A DNA stretch of 6,184 bases. It comes from Phycisphaerales bacterium. GTDB lineage: Bacteria > Planctomycetota > Phycisphaerae > Phycisphaerales > UBA1924. Below the pieces are notes generated by a model. The model was given only the letters and a program-made list of their open reading frames with translations. It searched no databases and was not told the origin of the DNA. The DNA lies in contig JAIEQQ010000251.1 of assembly GCA_019747615.1 (NCBI GenBank), positions 1 through 6,184 on the forward strand, written 5' to 3'. A program made the position numbers and the translations under genes. Of this stretch, positions 1 to 5,706 are shown one piece after another (within the stretch, counting starts at the first letter, position 1; every line of letters begins with the position of its first letter).

Positions 1-539
1 TGAAGCCCCAGCAGGCACAGTGGGACCCCGCATTCTCCGCCGACTTCACGACCGGAAAGGGCAACACCAGCTACGCCCACTCACAACCCTCCGGGCGCAT
101 GACGCCGAATCCAGATCCGAAGAAGCCAGACCCCCGCACCGGCCGTCTCAGTGACTGGCGCGACACGTTCGACGCGTCTGCTGCGACCACCGCCATCATC
201 AGCTTCCGAGCGCCGCAGTTTCAGACCGTCACCGCCTCCGGCCCGAACACCGTGAGCGCCGTCTTTGCCAACCCCGCGTCAATCTCGATGAACGCCTTCG
301 GTCGCGGGCGCGAGTGGCGCGGCAACGTCGCCTTCAACGACAACCACGTCGAAACTCTCAGCATTGCCTCGGGCACCCCGCACAACGCAAGCCGAATATA
401 CCGCACCGCCGCGGGCAAGCAGATCGCCGATTCGATCTTCTTCGACGAATCCGACGACCCGACGCAGGCCAACAGCTTCCTCGGCATCTTCACCACCGCG
501 GGCGAGAAGCCCGCGGAGTTCAAGGCCATCTGGGATTGA
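1..539 (+). CDS. Pseudopilin-like (H-X9-DG type) protein, 3' part only
   Basis: The reading frame is open from base 3 to the TGA at 537-539, giving 178 C-terminal residues; the 5' end lies outside the window. The first internal ATG (position 99) is not the start, because the residues before it (WDPAFSADFTTGKGNTSYAH) match the downstream paralog at 820-1818 almost perfectly. The two proteins align through to an identical ending (KAIWD). Shared segments include AAGKQIAD, FFDESDDPTQ and the motif VAFNDNHVETL. That motif resembles the 'FADGHVEFL' element of planctomycete prepilin-like proteins with the processing-associated H-X9-DG domain, here with DG changed to DN. The N-terminal pilin helix cannot be seen. 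The role is inferred to be an exported or surface pseudopilin-like protein of unknown substrate. It is one member of a tandem paralog pair, and both may belong to a larger array extending to the left. Confidence 0.85.
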   Translation, partial: KPQQAQWDPAFSADFTTGKGNTSYAHSQPSGRMTPNPDPKKPDPRTGRLSDWRDTFDASAATTAIISFRAPQFQTVTASGPNTVSAVFANPASISMNAFGRGREWRGNVAFNDNHVETLSIASGTPHNASRIYRTAAGKQIADSIFFDESDDPTQANSFLGIFTTAGEKPAEFKAIWD

Positions 540-542
540 AGT

Positions 543-583
543 AAGTCGGAGCCGCGGGCGCGAGCACGCGGACTGCTGCGCTC
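543..583 (+). repeat. GNRA-hairpin repeat, copy 1
   Basis: This 41-bp unit recurs at 647-687 in the same orientation, aligning without gaps at 36 of 41 positions. It starts 3 bp after the stop of the upstream gene. Bases 552-559 and 564-571 form a stem of 7 pairs out of 8 around a GCGA loop, which fits the GNRA tetraloop class. It resembles REP-like intergenic palindromes and could stabilise or end the upstream mRNA. No U-tract follows, so it is not a standard intrinsic terminator. Confidence 0.6.
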
Positions 584-646
584 GGGGCGTGCGGTCGCCA
601 TGATCGCGGAGTGCGCCGAGAGGAGCGGAGAGCTCTCTTGGGTTTG

Positions 647-687
647 AAGTCACAGCCGCGTGCGCAAGCACGCGGACGGCTGCGCTC
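647..687 (+). repeat. GNRA-hairpin repeat, copy 2
   Basis: This is the second copy of the 41-bp unit at 543-583, with a period of 104 bp. Bases 656-663 and 668-675 form a perfect 8-bp stem closed by a GCAA tetraloop. Relative to copy 1, the G-A stem mismatch is replaced by a U-A pair and the loop changes from GCGA to GCAA, both GNRA. A 10-bp perfect palindrome (gagagctctc, 628-637) lies between the copies. The rest of the 540-819 gap shows no gene. Confidence 0.6.
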
Positions 688-809
688 ACGCGCGCCGAAC
701 GTCTCAATCGCGAAGCACGCTAAGTTGAACAAAGGCGGTTTGCGACAACACATGCAACAGCCATTGACGGCATCGCGTACATCCGAGTGACGCACGCTCA
801 TTCCACTTC

Positions 810-814
810 GGAGG
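810..814 (+). promoter_or_regulatory. Shine-Dalgarno that decides the start of the 820 gene
   Basis: GGAGG lies 5 nt before the ATG at 820, which is ideal spacing. It supports ATG 820 over the in-frame GTG at 787, which has no such element. A possible -35 (TTGAAC, 725-730) lies upstream, but no convincing -10 sits at the expected distance. Confidence 0.65.
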
Positions 815-819
815 CGCCG

Positions 820-1818
820 ATGCACAGTTCAACAAATCGCCATCACCACCCCCGCGGCAACTCGGGGATCAATGTCGTCGGCGTCGTCATCGTGGGTTTC
901 CTCGCTCTTCTCCTCGTGGTGGTTCTGCTGCCGACCTTCGGCCGTCGTCCCCATGGCGCCTCGCGCCAACTCAAAGACGCAACGCAAGTTCGAGGCATCC
1001 ATCAGGCGATGGTCTTCTGGGCGGAGTCAAACAAAGAGATGTTCCCGCTGCCGAGCCAGTTTGATCGCATGGGCGCGACGATCGGGCCTAGTGCGGCGAT
1101 CGGTGGGAACCCGGAACCTGCAACCGAGTTGGCGGGCGATCCGCAGCGCGCCAAGGACACGACGGCCAACATCTATTCGATGCTCATCTGGAACAACAGC
1201 GTCACCCCGGAGATCTTGGTGAGCCCGGCCGAAGCGAGCGGCAGCATCGAGATCATGGACGGGTATTCCTCGTCTGAGCCGAAGACGGCCGTGGACCCGA
1301 AGCACGCCAAGTGGGATCCGGCGTTCTCGGCCGACTTCACAACCGGCAAGGGCAACACGAGCTACGCGCACATGCAGCCGTCGGGGCTGCTGGTCTCGCC
1401 TGACCCGAAGCTCAAAGGCGGGCCGAATGGGCGGCTGACGCAGTGGCGAGACACATATGACGCCACCACCGCCGTGATCGGCTCGCGCGGCCCGGAGATC
1501 AAGAGCGTCGAATCCGCGAGCACAACTGAAGCGACCGCGGTGTTCGCAAACCCAATGTCAACGACACTGCTGGTGTTGGGATCCAAGTACGGCTGGGGTG
1601 GCAACATCGTCTTCAACGACAACCATGTGGACATGATGTCCATCGGCACCGGCACGCCCCACCGAACCAACAAGCACTACCTCACCGCCGCGGGCAAGCA
1701 GATCGCCGACTGCATCTTCTTCGACGAATCCGACGACCCGACGCAGAGCAACACGTACCTGGGGATCTTCACGAAGGCGGGCGAAAAGCCGTCGGACTTC
1801 AAGGCCATCTGGGACTGA
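820..1818 (+). CDS. Pseudopilin-like (H-X9-DG type) protein, tandem paralog
   Basis: A 332-aa protein starting at ATG 820, chosen for the GGAGG ribosome site 5 nt upstream (GTG 787 would add 11 residues). The N-terminus has a short basic/His-rich leader (NRHHHPRG), then one hydrophobic helix (about residues 18-39, GINVVGVVIVGFLALLLVVV) ending in LLPTFGR. This parallels the planctomycete pilin pattern in which the helix ends 'LLPALxxAR' and is followed by a polar alpha-helical stretch (SRQLKDATQVRGIHQAMVFW). The canonical prepilin peptidase site (GFTLIE-like, with Glu at +5) is absent, so processing may be lost or unusual. The C-terminal half carries VFNDNHVDMM, a variant of the H-X9-DG-associated 'FADGHVEFL' motif, then an acidic FFDESDDPTQ segment. 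It is homologous over at least 178 residues to the truncated gene upstream. Most likely it is anchored in the membrane by the helix, with the globular part outside the cytoplasm. The function is unknown, and a minor pseudopilin of a type II secretion-like system is only one possibility. Confidence 0.85.
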   Translation: MHSSTNRHHHPRGNSGINVVGVVIVGFLALLLVVVLLPTFGRRPHGASRQLKDATQVRGIHQAMVFWAESNKEMFPLPSQFDRMGATIGPSAAIGGNPEPATELAGDPQRAKDTTANIYSMLIWNNSVTPEILVSPAEASGSIEIMDGYSSSEPKTAVDPKHAKWDPAFSADFTTGKGNTSYAHMQPSGLLVSPDPKLKGGPNGRLTQWRDTYDATTAVIGSRGPEIKSVESASTTEATAVFANPMSTTLLVLGSKYGWGGNIVFNDNHVDMMSIGTGTPHRTNKHYLTAAGKQIADCIFFDESDDPTQSNTYLGIFTKAGEKPSDFKAIWD

Positions 1819-1851
1819 ATCGTCGCGAGCCTCCGCGGCCCGCACCCCACC

Positions 1852-2005
1852 CACCCTCCCCCGGTCCTACCGGGGGAGGTGGCGAGTCCGCGAGCCGGAG
1901 GGGGCGTTCGGCTTCCGGCGCTTGTTGTGACAACGAGTATCTCGCAGTCCCGCCCCCTCCGCCGCGAGGCGCGGCACCTCCCCCGGTAGGGACCGGGGGA
2001 GGGTG
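1852..2005. repeat. 154-bp nested palindrome between convergent genes (MITE/REP-like)
   Basis: The ends are inverted copies of each other: 1852-1881 matches the reverse complement of 1975-2005 except for a single inserted base. Each end is itself a hairpin: cctcccccggt pairs with accgggggagg around a 3-4 nt loop. Inside, 1891-1906 pairs with 1951-1966 (14 of 16, including a 10-bp exact match ggagggggcg/cgccccctcc). A central hairpin has its stem at 1921-1927/1931-1937. The whole segment can therefore fold as a cruciform or a multi-branched RNA. It carries no ORF of note and sits between two convergent stop codons (1818 and 2029), so it may act as a bidirectional terminator or RNA-stability element, although no U-tracts follow the stems. 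Its structure suggests a non-autonomous miniature mobile element. No target-site duplication is clear. Confidence 0.65.
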
Positions 2006-2028
2006 AACGCGAGTTGAGTGCGCGTGTG

Positions 2029-2799
2029 TCACGTGGCCGCGCGCGGCGTGGGCCTTTGCTCATGCCCGCACTCGGGGCACGGCGCGTCGGTTGTGAGCCC
2101 GCGCCGGTCATAGCCGCATTCACCGCAGCGAGCGCGTCGGGCTCGATGGCCGCGCAGCCACCGTCCGTATGCCGCGAGCAACACCAGCGCCACGACTGCC
2201 CAAAGCGATGCGTAGAGAGCGGTGTTCGCGATGAAACCGAACCAGATCGGGCGATACGGGAGCAAGTTGCCGTTCGTGCCGAGCCACGCGGCCGGTACGC
2301 GAAGCGGGTTCAGCTCGTCGGCCATATCGGCCCGGCGCGGCAGCGGCGAGAGCCCTCGCATCGCCGCGCGGGCGTTGATGCCATGCCAGTCAACGTACAG
2401 GGCTGGCCAAGGCCAACCCGCGGCGTGGAACTCGCCGTCCATGGCTTCGCCGGTGTTGCCGGCTCGCTGAATGCTCTCGATCACCGATGCACCCGCCATC
2501 GCTCGCACGGAGCCGGGCGCCGCGTCGATCGGTTGCTTTTCCAAGCCGAGCTGGGGCCATATGAAAGCCTCATAGCCTGGCCACTGCAACCAAAGCACTT
2601 TCCCGGGCAGCCCAACCGGAGCAATCGCCGTGACAACGCCGCCGCGGGTCGCCCTGCCGCGTGAATGCTCACACCACCAAGCCACCCCAACATTCGTCAC
2701 CACCCCCATCACCAGAACAAAGACCACCGCCGCCACCCACCGCCGAGGCCCCCACCCGCTCAATCCGAATTTGCCATTTGCCACTTTGCGATTTGCCAT
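2029..2799 (-). CDS. Two-TM protein with C-terminal zinc ribbon (single unit, unit C)
   Basis: A 256-aa protein, the last gene of the minus-strand operon. The N-terminus (MANRKVANGKFGLSG) is followed by TM1 at about residues 21-42. An extracytoplasmic region of about 140 residues contains EFHAAGWPWPAL (123-134). TM2 at about 187-210 begins with the family signature YRPIWFGFIANTALYASLW. A basic stretch then leads to a zinc ribbon, CGECGYDRRGL...CPECG, with C225, C228, C241 and C244 as likely metal ligands. The zinc ribbon is predicted to be cytoplasmic, with the middle domain outside. The same TM-loop-TM-ribbon plan occurs twice in the gene just upstream (2806-4320), which ends 6 nt before this start, so the two are almost certainly co-transcribed. 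The 'CGYDxRGLxxxxxCPECG' tail is common on otherwise uncharacterised planctomycete membrane proteins. No enzymatic motif is visible and the function is unknown. Confidence 0.85.
   Translation of the reverse strand: MANRKVANGKFGLSGWGPRRWVAAVVFVLVMGVVTNVGVAWWCEHSRGRATRGGVVTAIAPVGLPGKVLWLQWPGYEAFIWPQLGLEKQPIDAAPGSVRAMAGASVIESIQRAGNTGEAMDGEFHAAGWPWPALYVDWHGINARAAMRGLSPLPRRADMADELNPLRVPAAWLGTNGNLLPYRPIWFGFIANTALYASLWAVVALVLLAAYGRWLRGHRARRARCGECGYDRRGLTTDAPCPECGHEQRPTPRAAT
2670..2799 (-). repeat. Duplicated 5' gene segment, downstream copy
   Basis: This segment aligns without gaps to 4191-4320 at an offset of 1521 bp. About 110 of 130 bases match, and 67 of 71 match in 2670-2740. It covers the start codon, the leader and TM1 of the 256-aa gene. 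Similarity falls sharply beyond TM1. Confidence 0.75.
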
Positions 2800-2800
2800 T
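2769..2800 (-). repeat. Degenerate GGCAAAT heptamer repeat over a start codon
   Basis: On the minus strand, four head-to-tail units of about 7 nt (GGCAAAT, GCAAAGT, GGCAAAT, GGCAAAT, with one extra base) begin inside the ATG of the 256-aa gene. They encode the repetitive leader ANRKVANGK. The same arrangement appears at 4290-4321. Confidence 0.55.
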
Positions 2801-2805
2801 TTCGA

Positions 2806-4320
2806 CTACGCCCCCTTTCCGCACTCCGGACAAACCGCCGCGCTCGCGAGCCCGCTTCGGTCATACCCGCACCGGCGACATTGGCCGACGCGAGCCCGCC
2901 CGAGTCGCGACAATCCGACAGCTCCAATGCAACATCCCCAGATGCCCACCCATGTCATGCTGAAGAGCGCCGTGTTCCACACGAAGCCCGGCGACACTGG
3001 GCGGTAGACGAGCAGTGGGCTGGAGATCAGGTGTGGGACCGGAATGAGGAATGGGGCTCGCCCGACAGGGAGCCACCCGCCCCGGACGACGTCGGAGCTG
3101 ATTCGCCGAGTTTGCAGGCTCAGCGTGACCCGCGCATCGCATGAAAACGCGAGCCACGGCCAGCCGACCATCACGAGCTCGTCGATCACGATGTCCGCCT
3201 CGCGCGCAGCAACGCCTCGTGAACGTCGGACGGCGTCGATCGCATCTAGAACGCTCCGTGGTATCTCGCCCCGCGGATTCGTTTGGCGGGCAAATCCGCT
3301 CATCGCGCCGGGCAAGGGCCAGACGACACTCTCGACACCTACCCACGCAGCGCTGCTCGCGGTCGGATACTCCATCGGGGCCACGCTGAAGAGTTCCCAG
3401 ACGTTCGCATCAACGCGTTGGCTGCGATACAGACACGCCCACGCAACGAGCACGTTCGTGAGCACGCCCAGCACAAACGCCATTGCGGCTCCGCGCGCCC
3501 ACCACCACACGCTCCATCTCGGCACGCGGACTTTGCGCGGTGCGCCATCGCGACACGAGTCGCGCGCCGGCGGCACGAGCCCGCACTCCGGACACACCGC
3601 CATGCTGAGCAACCCGCGCCGGTCATACCCGCACGCGCGGCAGCGGCCGCGACGGGCGCGCCACACCGCTGGCGCTCGCGCACCGAGCGAGAACACCCCA
3701 CACACGACGGCCCAGATCGCGCTGTAGAGCATGGTGTTGTAGAAGAAGCCAGGCCAAACGGGACGGTAGATGAACGGAAAACTCTCGCCGCCCAACAAGC
3801 TTGAGCTCGCCTGCGAAGCTCTTGCCTCGAATCGCCACGCACCTTGAATCGTGTGGGCACGGACGAGGCTCGTGCCGCGCATGAACGGGGCAACATATTC
3901 ACTGGAGAACGCGAGACACGGCCACCCCGCCAAAACAAGCTCTCGCTCGACATGCTCGTAGCCGGGGCCGACGACGTTCGGAGCCTCCGCTACCCGTTGA
4001 ATCTCACGGCGAAAACTCTTCGGAGTTTCATCTTCGCTCACGAAATTTGGCGCGAAGACCGTGACCATAACGATTGTTGGCCATTTCGCACTCACAACCC
4101 CCGTCCAGAAGCAAATGGTCGTCTCTTCTGCAGGTGTCGTCGCCGCGAAGACGCCTGCGTAGCTCGGAACGCCACCCCGCGCTCGATACACACACCACCA
4201 AGCCACCCCAACATTCGTCACCACACCCATCACCAGAACGAAGACCACCCCCGCCAGCCACCACCAGACTCTCCTCCCGCTCATTCCGAATTTACTATTT
4301 GCCATTTGCACATGTGCCAT
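2806..4320 (-). CDS. Four-TM fusion of two membrane/zinc-ribbon units (units A and B)
   Basis: A 504-aa protein that is an in-frame tandem duplication. Unit A (about 1-255) has TM1 at 19-42, the loop motif ELVLAGWPCLAF (127-138), TM2 at 189-213 with YRPVWPGFFYNTMLYSAIW (185-203), and a zinc ribbon with C227, C230, C243 and C246. Unit B (about 265-504) repeats the plan: TM3 at 271-297, ELVMVGWPWLAF (381-392), TM4 with YRPVSPGFVWNTALFSMTW (439-457), and a ribbon with C481, C484, C497 and C500. All eight cysteines are kept. The N-terminal TM of unit A is closer to that of the separate 256-aa protein than to unit B. The gene starts 6 nt after the SDR stop codon. The ATG at 4320 is preceded by a long purine run (GGGGGGAGGGG, then TAGGGGAAA) able to serve as the ribosome site, while the ATG at 4305 (Met6) is an alternative that also aligns with the paralog. 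The function is unknown; two extracytoplasmic domains and two cytoplasmic ribbons are predicted. Confidence 0.85.
   Translation of the reverse strand: MAHVQMANSKFGMSGRRVWWWLAGVVFVLVMGVVTNVGVAWWCVYRARGGVPSYAGVFAATTPAEETTICFWTGVVSAKWPTIVMVTVFAPNFVSEDETPKSFRREIQRVAEAPNVVGPGYEHVERELVLAGWPCLAFSSEYVAPFMRGTSLVRAHTIQGAWRFEARASQASSSLLGGESFPFIYRPVWPGFFYNTMLYSAIWAVVCGVFSLGARAPAVWRARRGRCRACGYDRRGLLSMAVCPECGLVPPARDSCRDGAPRKVRVPRWSVWWWARGAAMAFVLGVLTNVLVAWACLYRSQRVDANVWELFSVAPMEYPTASSAAWVGVESVVWPLPGAMSGFARQTNPRGEIPRSVLDAIDAVRRSRGVAAREADIVIDELVMVGWPWLAFSCDARVTLSLQTRRISSDVVRGGWLPVGRAPFLIPVPHLISSPLLVYRPVSPGFVWNTALFSMTWVGIWGCCIGAVGLSRLGRARVGQCRRCGYDRSGLASAAVCPECGKGA
4191..4320 (-). repeat. Duplicated 5' gene segment, upstream copy
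   Basis: This is the partner of 2670-2799. It covers the start, leader and TM1 of the 504-aa gene. The bases encoding VVFVLVMGVVTNVGVAWWC are nearly identical in both copies, silent positions included. The corresponding stretch of unit B (around 3429-3490) is clearly more divergent. Confidence 0.75.
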
Positions 4321-4321
4321 T
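4290..4321 (-). repeat. Degenerate GGCAAAT-like heptamer repeat over a start codon
   Basis: On the minus strand the start of the 504-aa gene runs through GGCACAT, GTGCAAAT, GGCAAAT and AGTAAAT, the same degenerate heptamer series seen at 2769-2800. It follows the shared context GAAAATGG-C. The repeat overlaps both candidate start codons (4320 and 4305). Confidence 0.5.
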
Positions 4322-4326
4322 TTCCC

Positions 4327-5160
4327 CTACCCCTCCCCCCCATCCACCCGCAGCACCTGCCCCGTCACATATCCCGCCTCAAGCGCCAGGAACCGCACCG
4401 CCACCGCAGCGTCTTGCGGGGTGCCTGATCGGCCGAGCGACACGCGCGAGAGGTACCGCGCCTGCATCGCCTCATCCGCCTCCGGTCCACTCTCCGGAAA
4501 CGCCACCACACCCGGCGCGACCACATTCACCCGCACGCGGGGAGCCAGCTCGCGGCTCATCACCAGCGCAAGCTCCGTCATCGCGCACTTGCTCATCGAG
4601 TACGTCACAAATCCCCGACGCGGGCGGCCCGTCACGCCCATGGCGTGAACATCGCCCATCATCACGATCGAGCCGCCGCCCGGCATGGTGGACTCCGCCA
4701 GCCGCGGGGCCATGGCCTGGCAGATCATCGCCGGCGCGATCGCGTTCACCTGATAATCCGCGATGGCTCGCGCCGCGGTGAACGCCGCGAGCGAACACGG
4801 CTTGTAGCTCGACGCGCACACCACCAGCACATCCCACGACGCGCGGCCCGCGACGATCGCGTCAATCTGCGCCGCCAGCCGCTGGGGCTCGTGCATCTCC
4901 AGCCGCTCTTTGGTGGCAACGACACGCCCACGAGCCCCGTTCAGCTCCGCCTCGAGCTCCTCCGCCTCGCGTTCACTCGTGTGATACGTGAACACGACAT
5001 CACACCCCGCGCGGCTCAGCTCCCGACAGATCGCCGCGCCGACTCGCCGCGCGCCGCCAATCACCAGCGCCGTCGGACGCACGCTCATTGCGCCGGCCGT
5101 CGCACCCACATCCCCGTGACCCCGCGCGCCCCCGTCGTTCGAGCCACTCGCGCTACTCAT
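4327..5160 (-). CDS. Pteridine reductase-like short-chain dehydrogenase/reductase
   Basis: A 277-aa NAD(P)H-dependent SDR. After a 24-residue Gly/Ala/Ser-rich extension come the Rossmann-fold dinucleotide motif IGGARRVG (34-41) and the strand VVFTYHTSEREAEELEAELN (55-74). In this family, the 'H.S..EA..L...LN' pattern after beta-2 and the Arg/Lys in the glycine loop are typical of NADPH-dependent pteridine reductases (PTR1, FolM). Asn139 (YQVNAIAP) and the active-site set D170-Y187-K191 (GD...YSMSK) follow. An Asp in place of the usual SDR Ser is the PTR1/FolM arrangement. GRSGTPQDAA (243-252) and TGQVLRVDGG (266-275) complete the fold. The likely reaction is reduction of a pterin or dihydrofolate-type substrate, but other SDR substrates cannot be excluded. 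The ATG at 5160 overlaps the TGA of the upstream gene (ATGA), implying translational coupling. The internal ATG at 5088 would give a more typical 253 aa but lacks a visible ribosome site. Confidence 0.88.
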   Translation of the reverse strand: MSSASGSNDGGARGHGDVGATAGAMSVRPTALVIGGARRVGAAICRELSRAGCDVVFTYHTSEREAEELEAELNGARGRVVATKERLEMHEPQRLAAQIDAIVAGRASWDVLVVCASSYKPCSLAAFTAARAIADYQVNAIAPAMICQAMAPRLAESTMPGGGSIVMMGDVHAMGVTGRPRRGFVTYSMSKCAMTELALVMSRELAPRVRVNVVAPGVVAFPESGPEADEAMQARYLSRVSLGRSGTPQDAAVAVRFLALEAGYVTGQVLRVDGGEG

Positions 5161-5621
5161 CGTTCACCCCGGGGCGAATCGCCCCACATCGGCCGATCAG
5201 GGTTGTCCTCATCGTCGTTGTCATCAAACATCCCACCCCCGCCCGGCTCGCGGGGCGTCTCCTCGTCCCGCGGCATCCCCGCCCGCCGCCCCGCCTCCTC
5301 CCACGCGCTGACCTGCTCGCCCCGCTTGCGACGCCCCGGCGGCTTCACGAGAGGTGTGTCGGCCATCTGCCGCGCTGAGCGGAGCACCCACACGATCATC
5401 ATCAAACCCGCCAGCAGCACGCCGATGAACAGGATCATCCACAGCGAGCCCGAGCCGCCGAGCCCCGCGCTGTGCCCGAAGCCATCGAGGCTCTCGTCGT
5501 ATCGATCGACGGGCGGGAGCGCGATGGTGCCCGTATCGCGCTGGCCGACGGGCACCCACTGGCCATCGGGCACGCTCGCGTCGCCCGGCGCGGGCTCGAT
5601 CGTGTTGGGCACGTTGATCAT
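5157..5621 (-). CDS. Small single-TM protein, first gene of the operon
   Basis: A 154-aa protein from ATG 5621; a GTG at 5624 directly before it would add one residue. An N-terminal region of about 58 residues rich in Pro, Gly and Asp precedes one strongly hydrophobic helix (LWMILFIGVLLAGLMMIVWV, near residues 60-79). The helix is followed by a positively charged segment (PPGRRKRGEQ) and a very acidic Gly-rich tail (FDDNDDEDNPD). The basic residues after the helix predict an N-out, C-in orientation by the positive-inside rule. I recognise no family. It heads a tight operon and overlaps the SDR start by 4 nt. The TM segment, codon usage and overlap support a real gene. Low-complexity ends make homology hard to judge. 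Confidence 0.75.
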   Translation of the reverse strand: MINVPNTIEPAPGDASVPDGQWVPVGQRDTGTIALPPVDRYDESLDGFGHSAGLGGSGSLWMILFIGVLLAGLMMIVWVLRSARQMADTPLVKPPGRRKRGEQVSAWEEAGRRAGMPRDEETPREPGGGGMFDDNDDEDNPDRPMWGDSPRGER

Positions 5622-5706
5622 CACGACCAGAGATTACCACAACTGTCCGCCGAATCGATCGAGTCGTTGCGTTTTCTTTGCGAACAACCCCACCTACCAT
5701 GTCGCC
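5622..5706. promoter_or_regulatory. Divergent promoter region between the operon and prfB
   Basis: This gap of about 85 bp must hold promoters for both directions. On the minus strand TGGTAATCT (plus 5631-5639) resembles an extended -10, 9 nt before ATG 5621. On the plus strand TACCAT (5695-5700) is -10-like and ends 6 nt before the prfB ATG. Neither start has a convincing Shine-Dalgarno, so both mRNAs could be leaderless. No clear -35 boxes are seen, so these calls are tentative. Confidence 0.35.

Noticed and set aside
543..687. CRISPR array
   Set aside because: There are only two degenerate repeat copies with a 63-bp gap and no cas genes. The hairpin repeats fit REP-like elements better.
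787..819. GTG 787 as the start of the second pseudopilin-like gene
   Set aside because: GGAGG sits 5 nt before ATG 820, and the extra 11 residues show no conserved feature.
2014..2664. 216-codon plus-strand frame antisense to the zinc-ribbon gene
   Set aside because: Its composition is typical of a GC-rich shadow frame. The minus-strand frame has TM segments, CxxC motifs and paralogs.
3283..3953. Overlapping frames on both strands inside the 504-aa gene (173 and 204 codons)
   Set aside because: They are Arg/Ala/His-rich and lack any family motif. The 504-aa frame explains the region through its duplicated domain plan.
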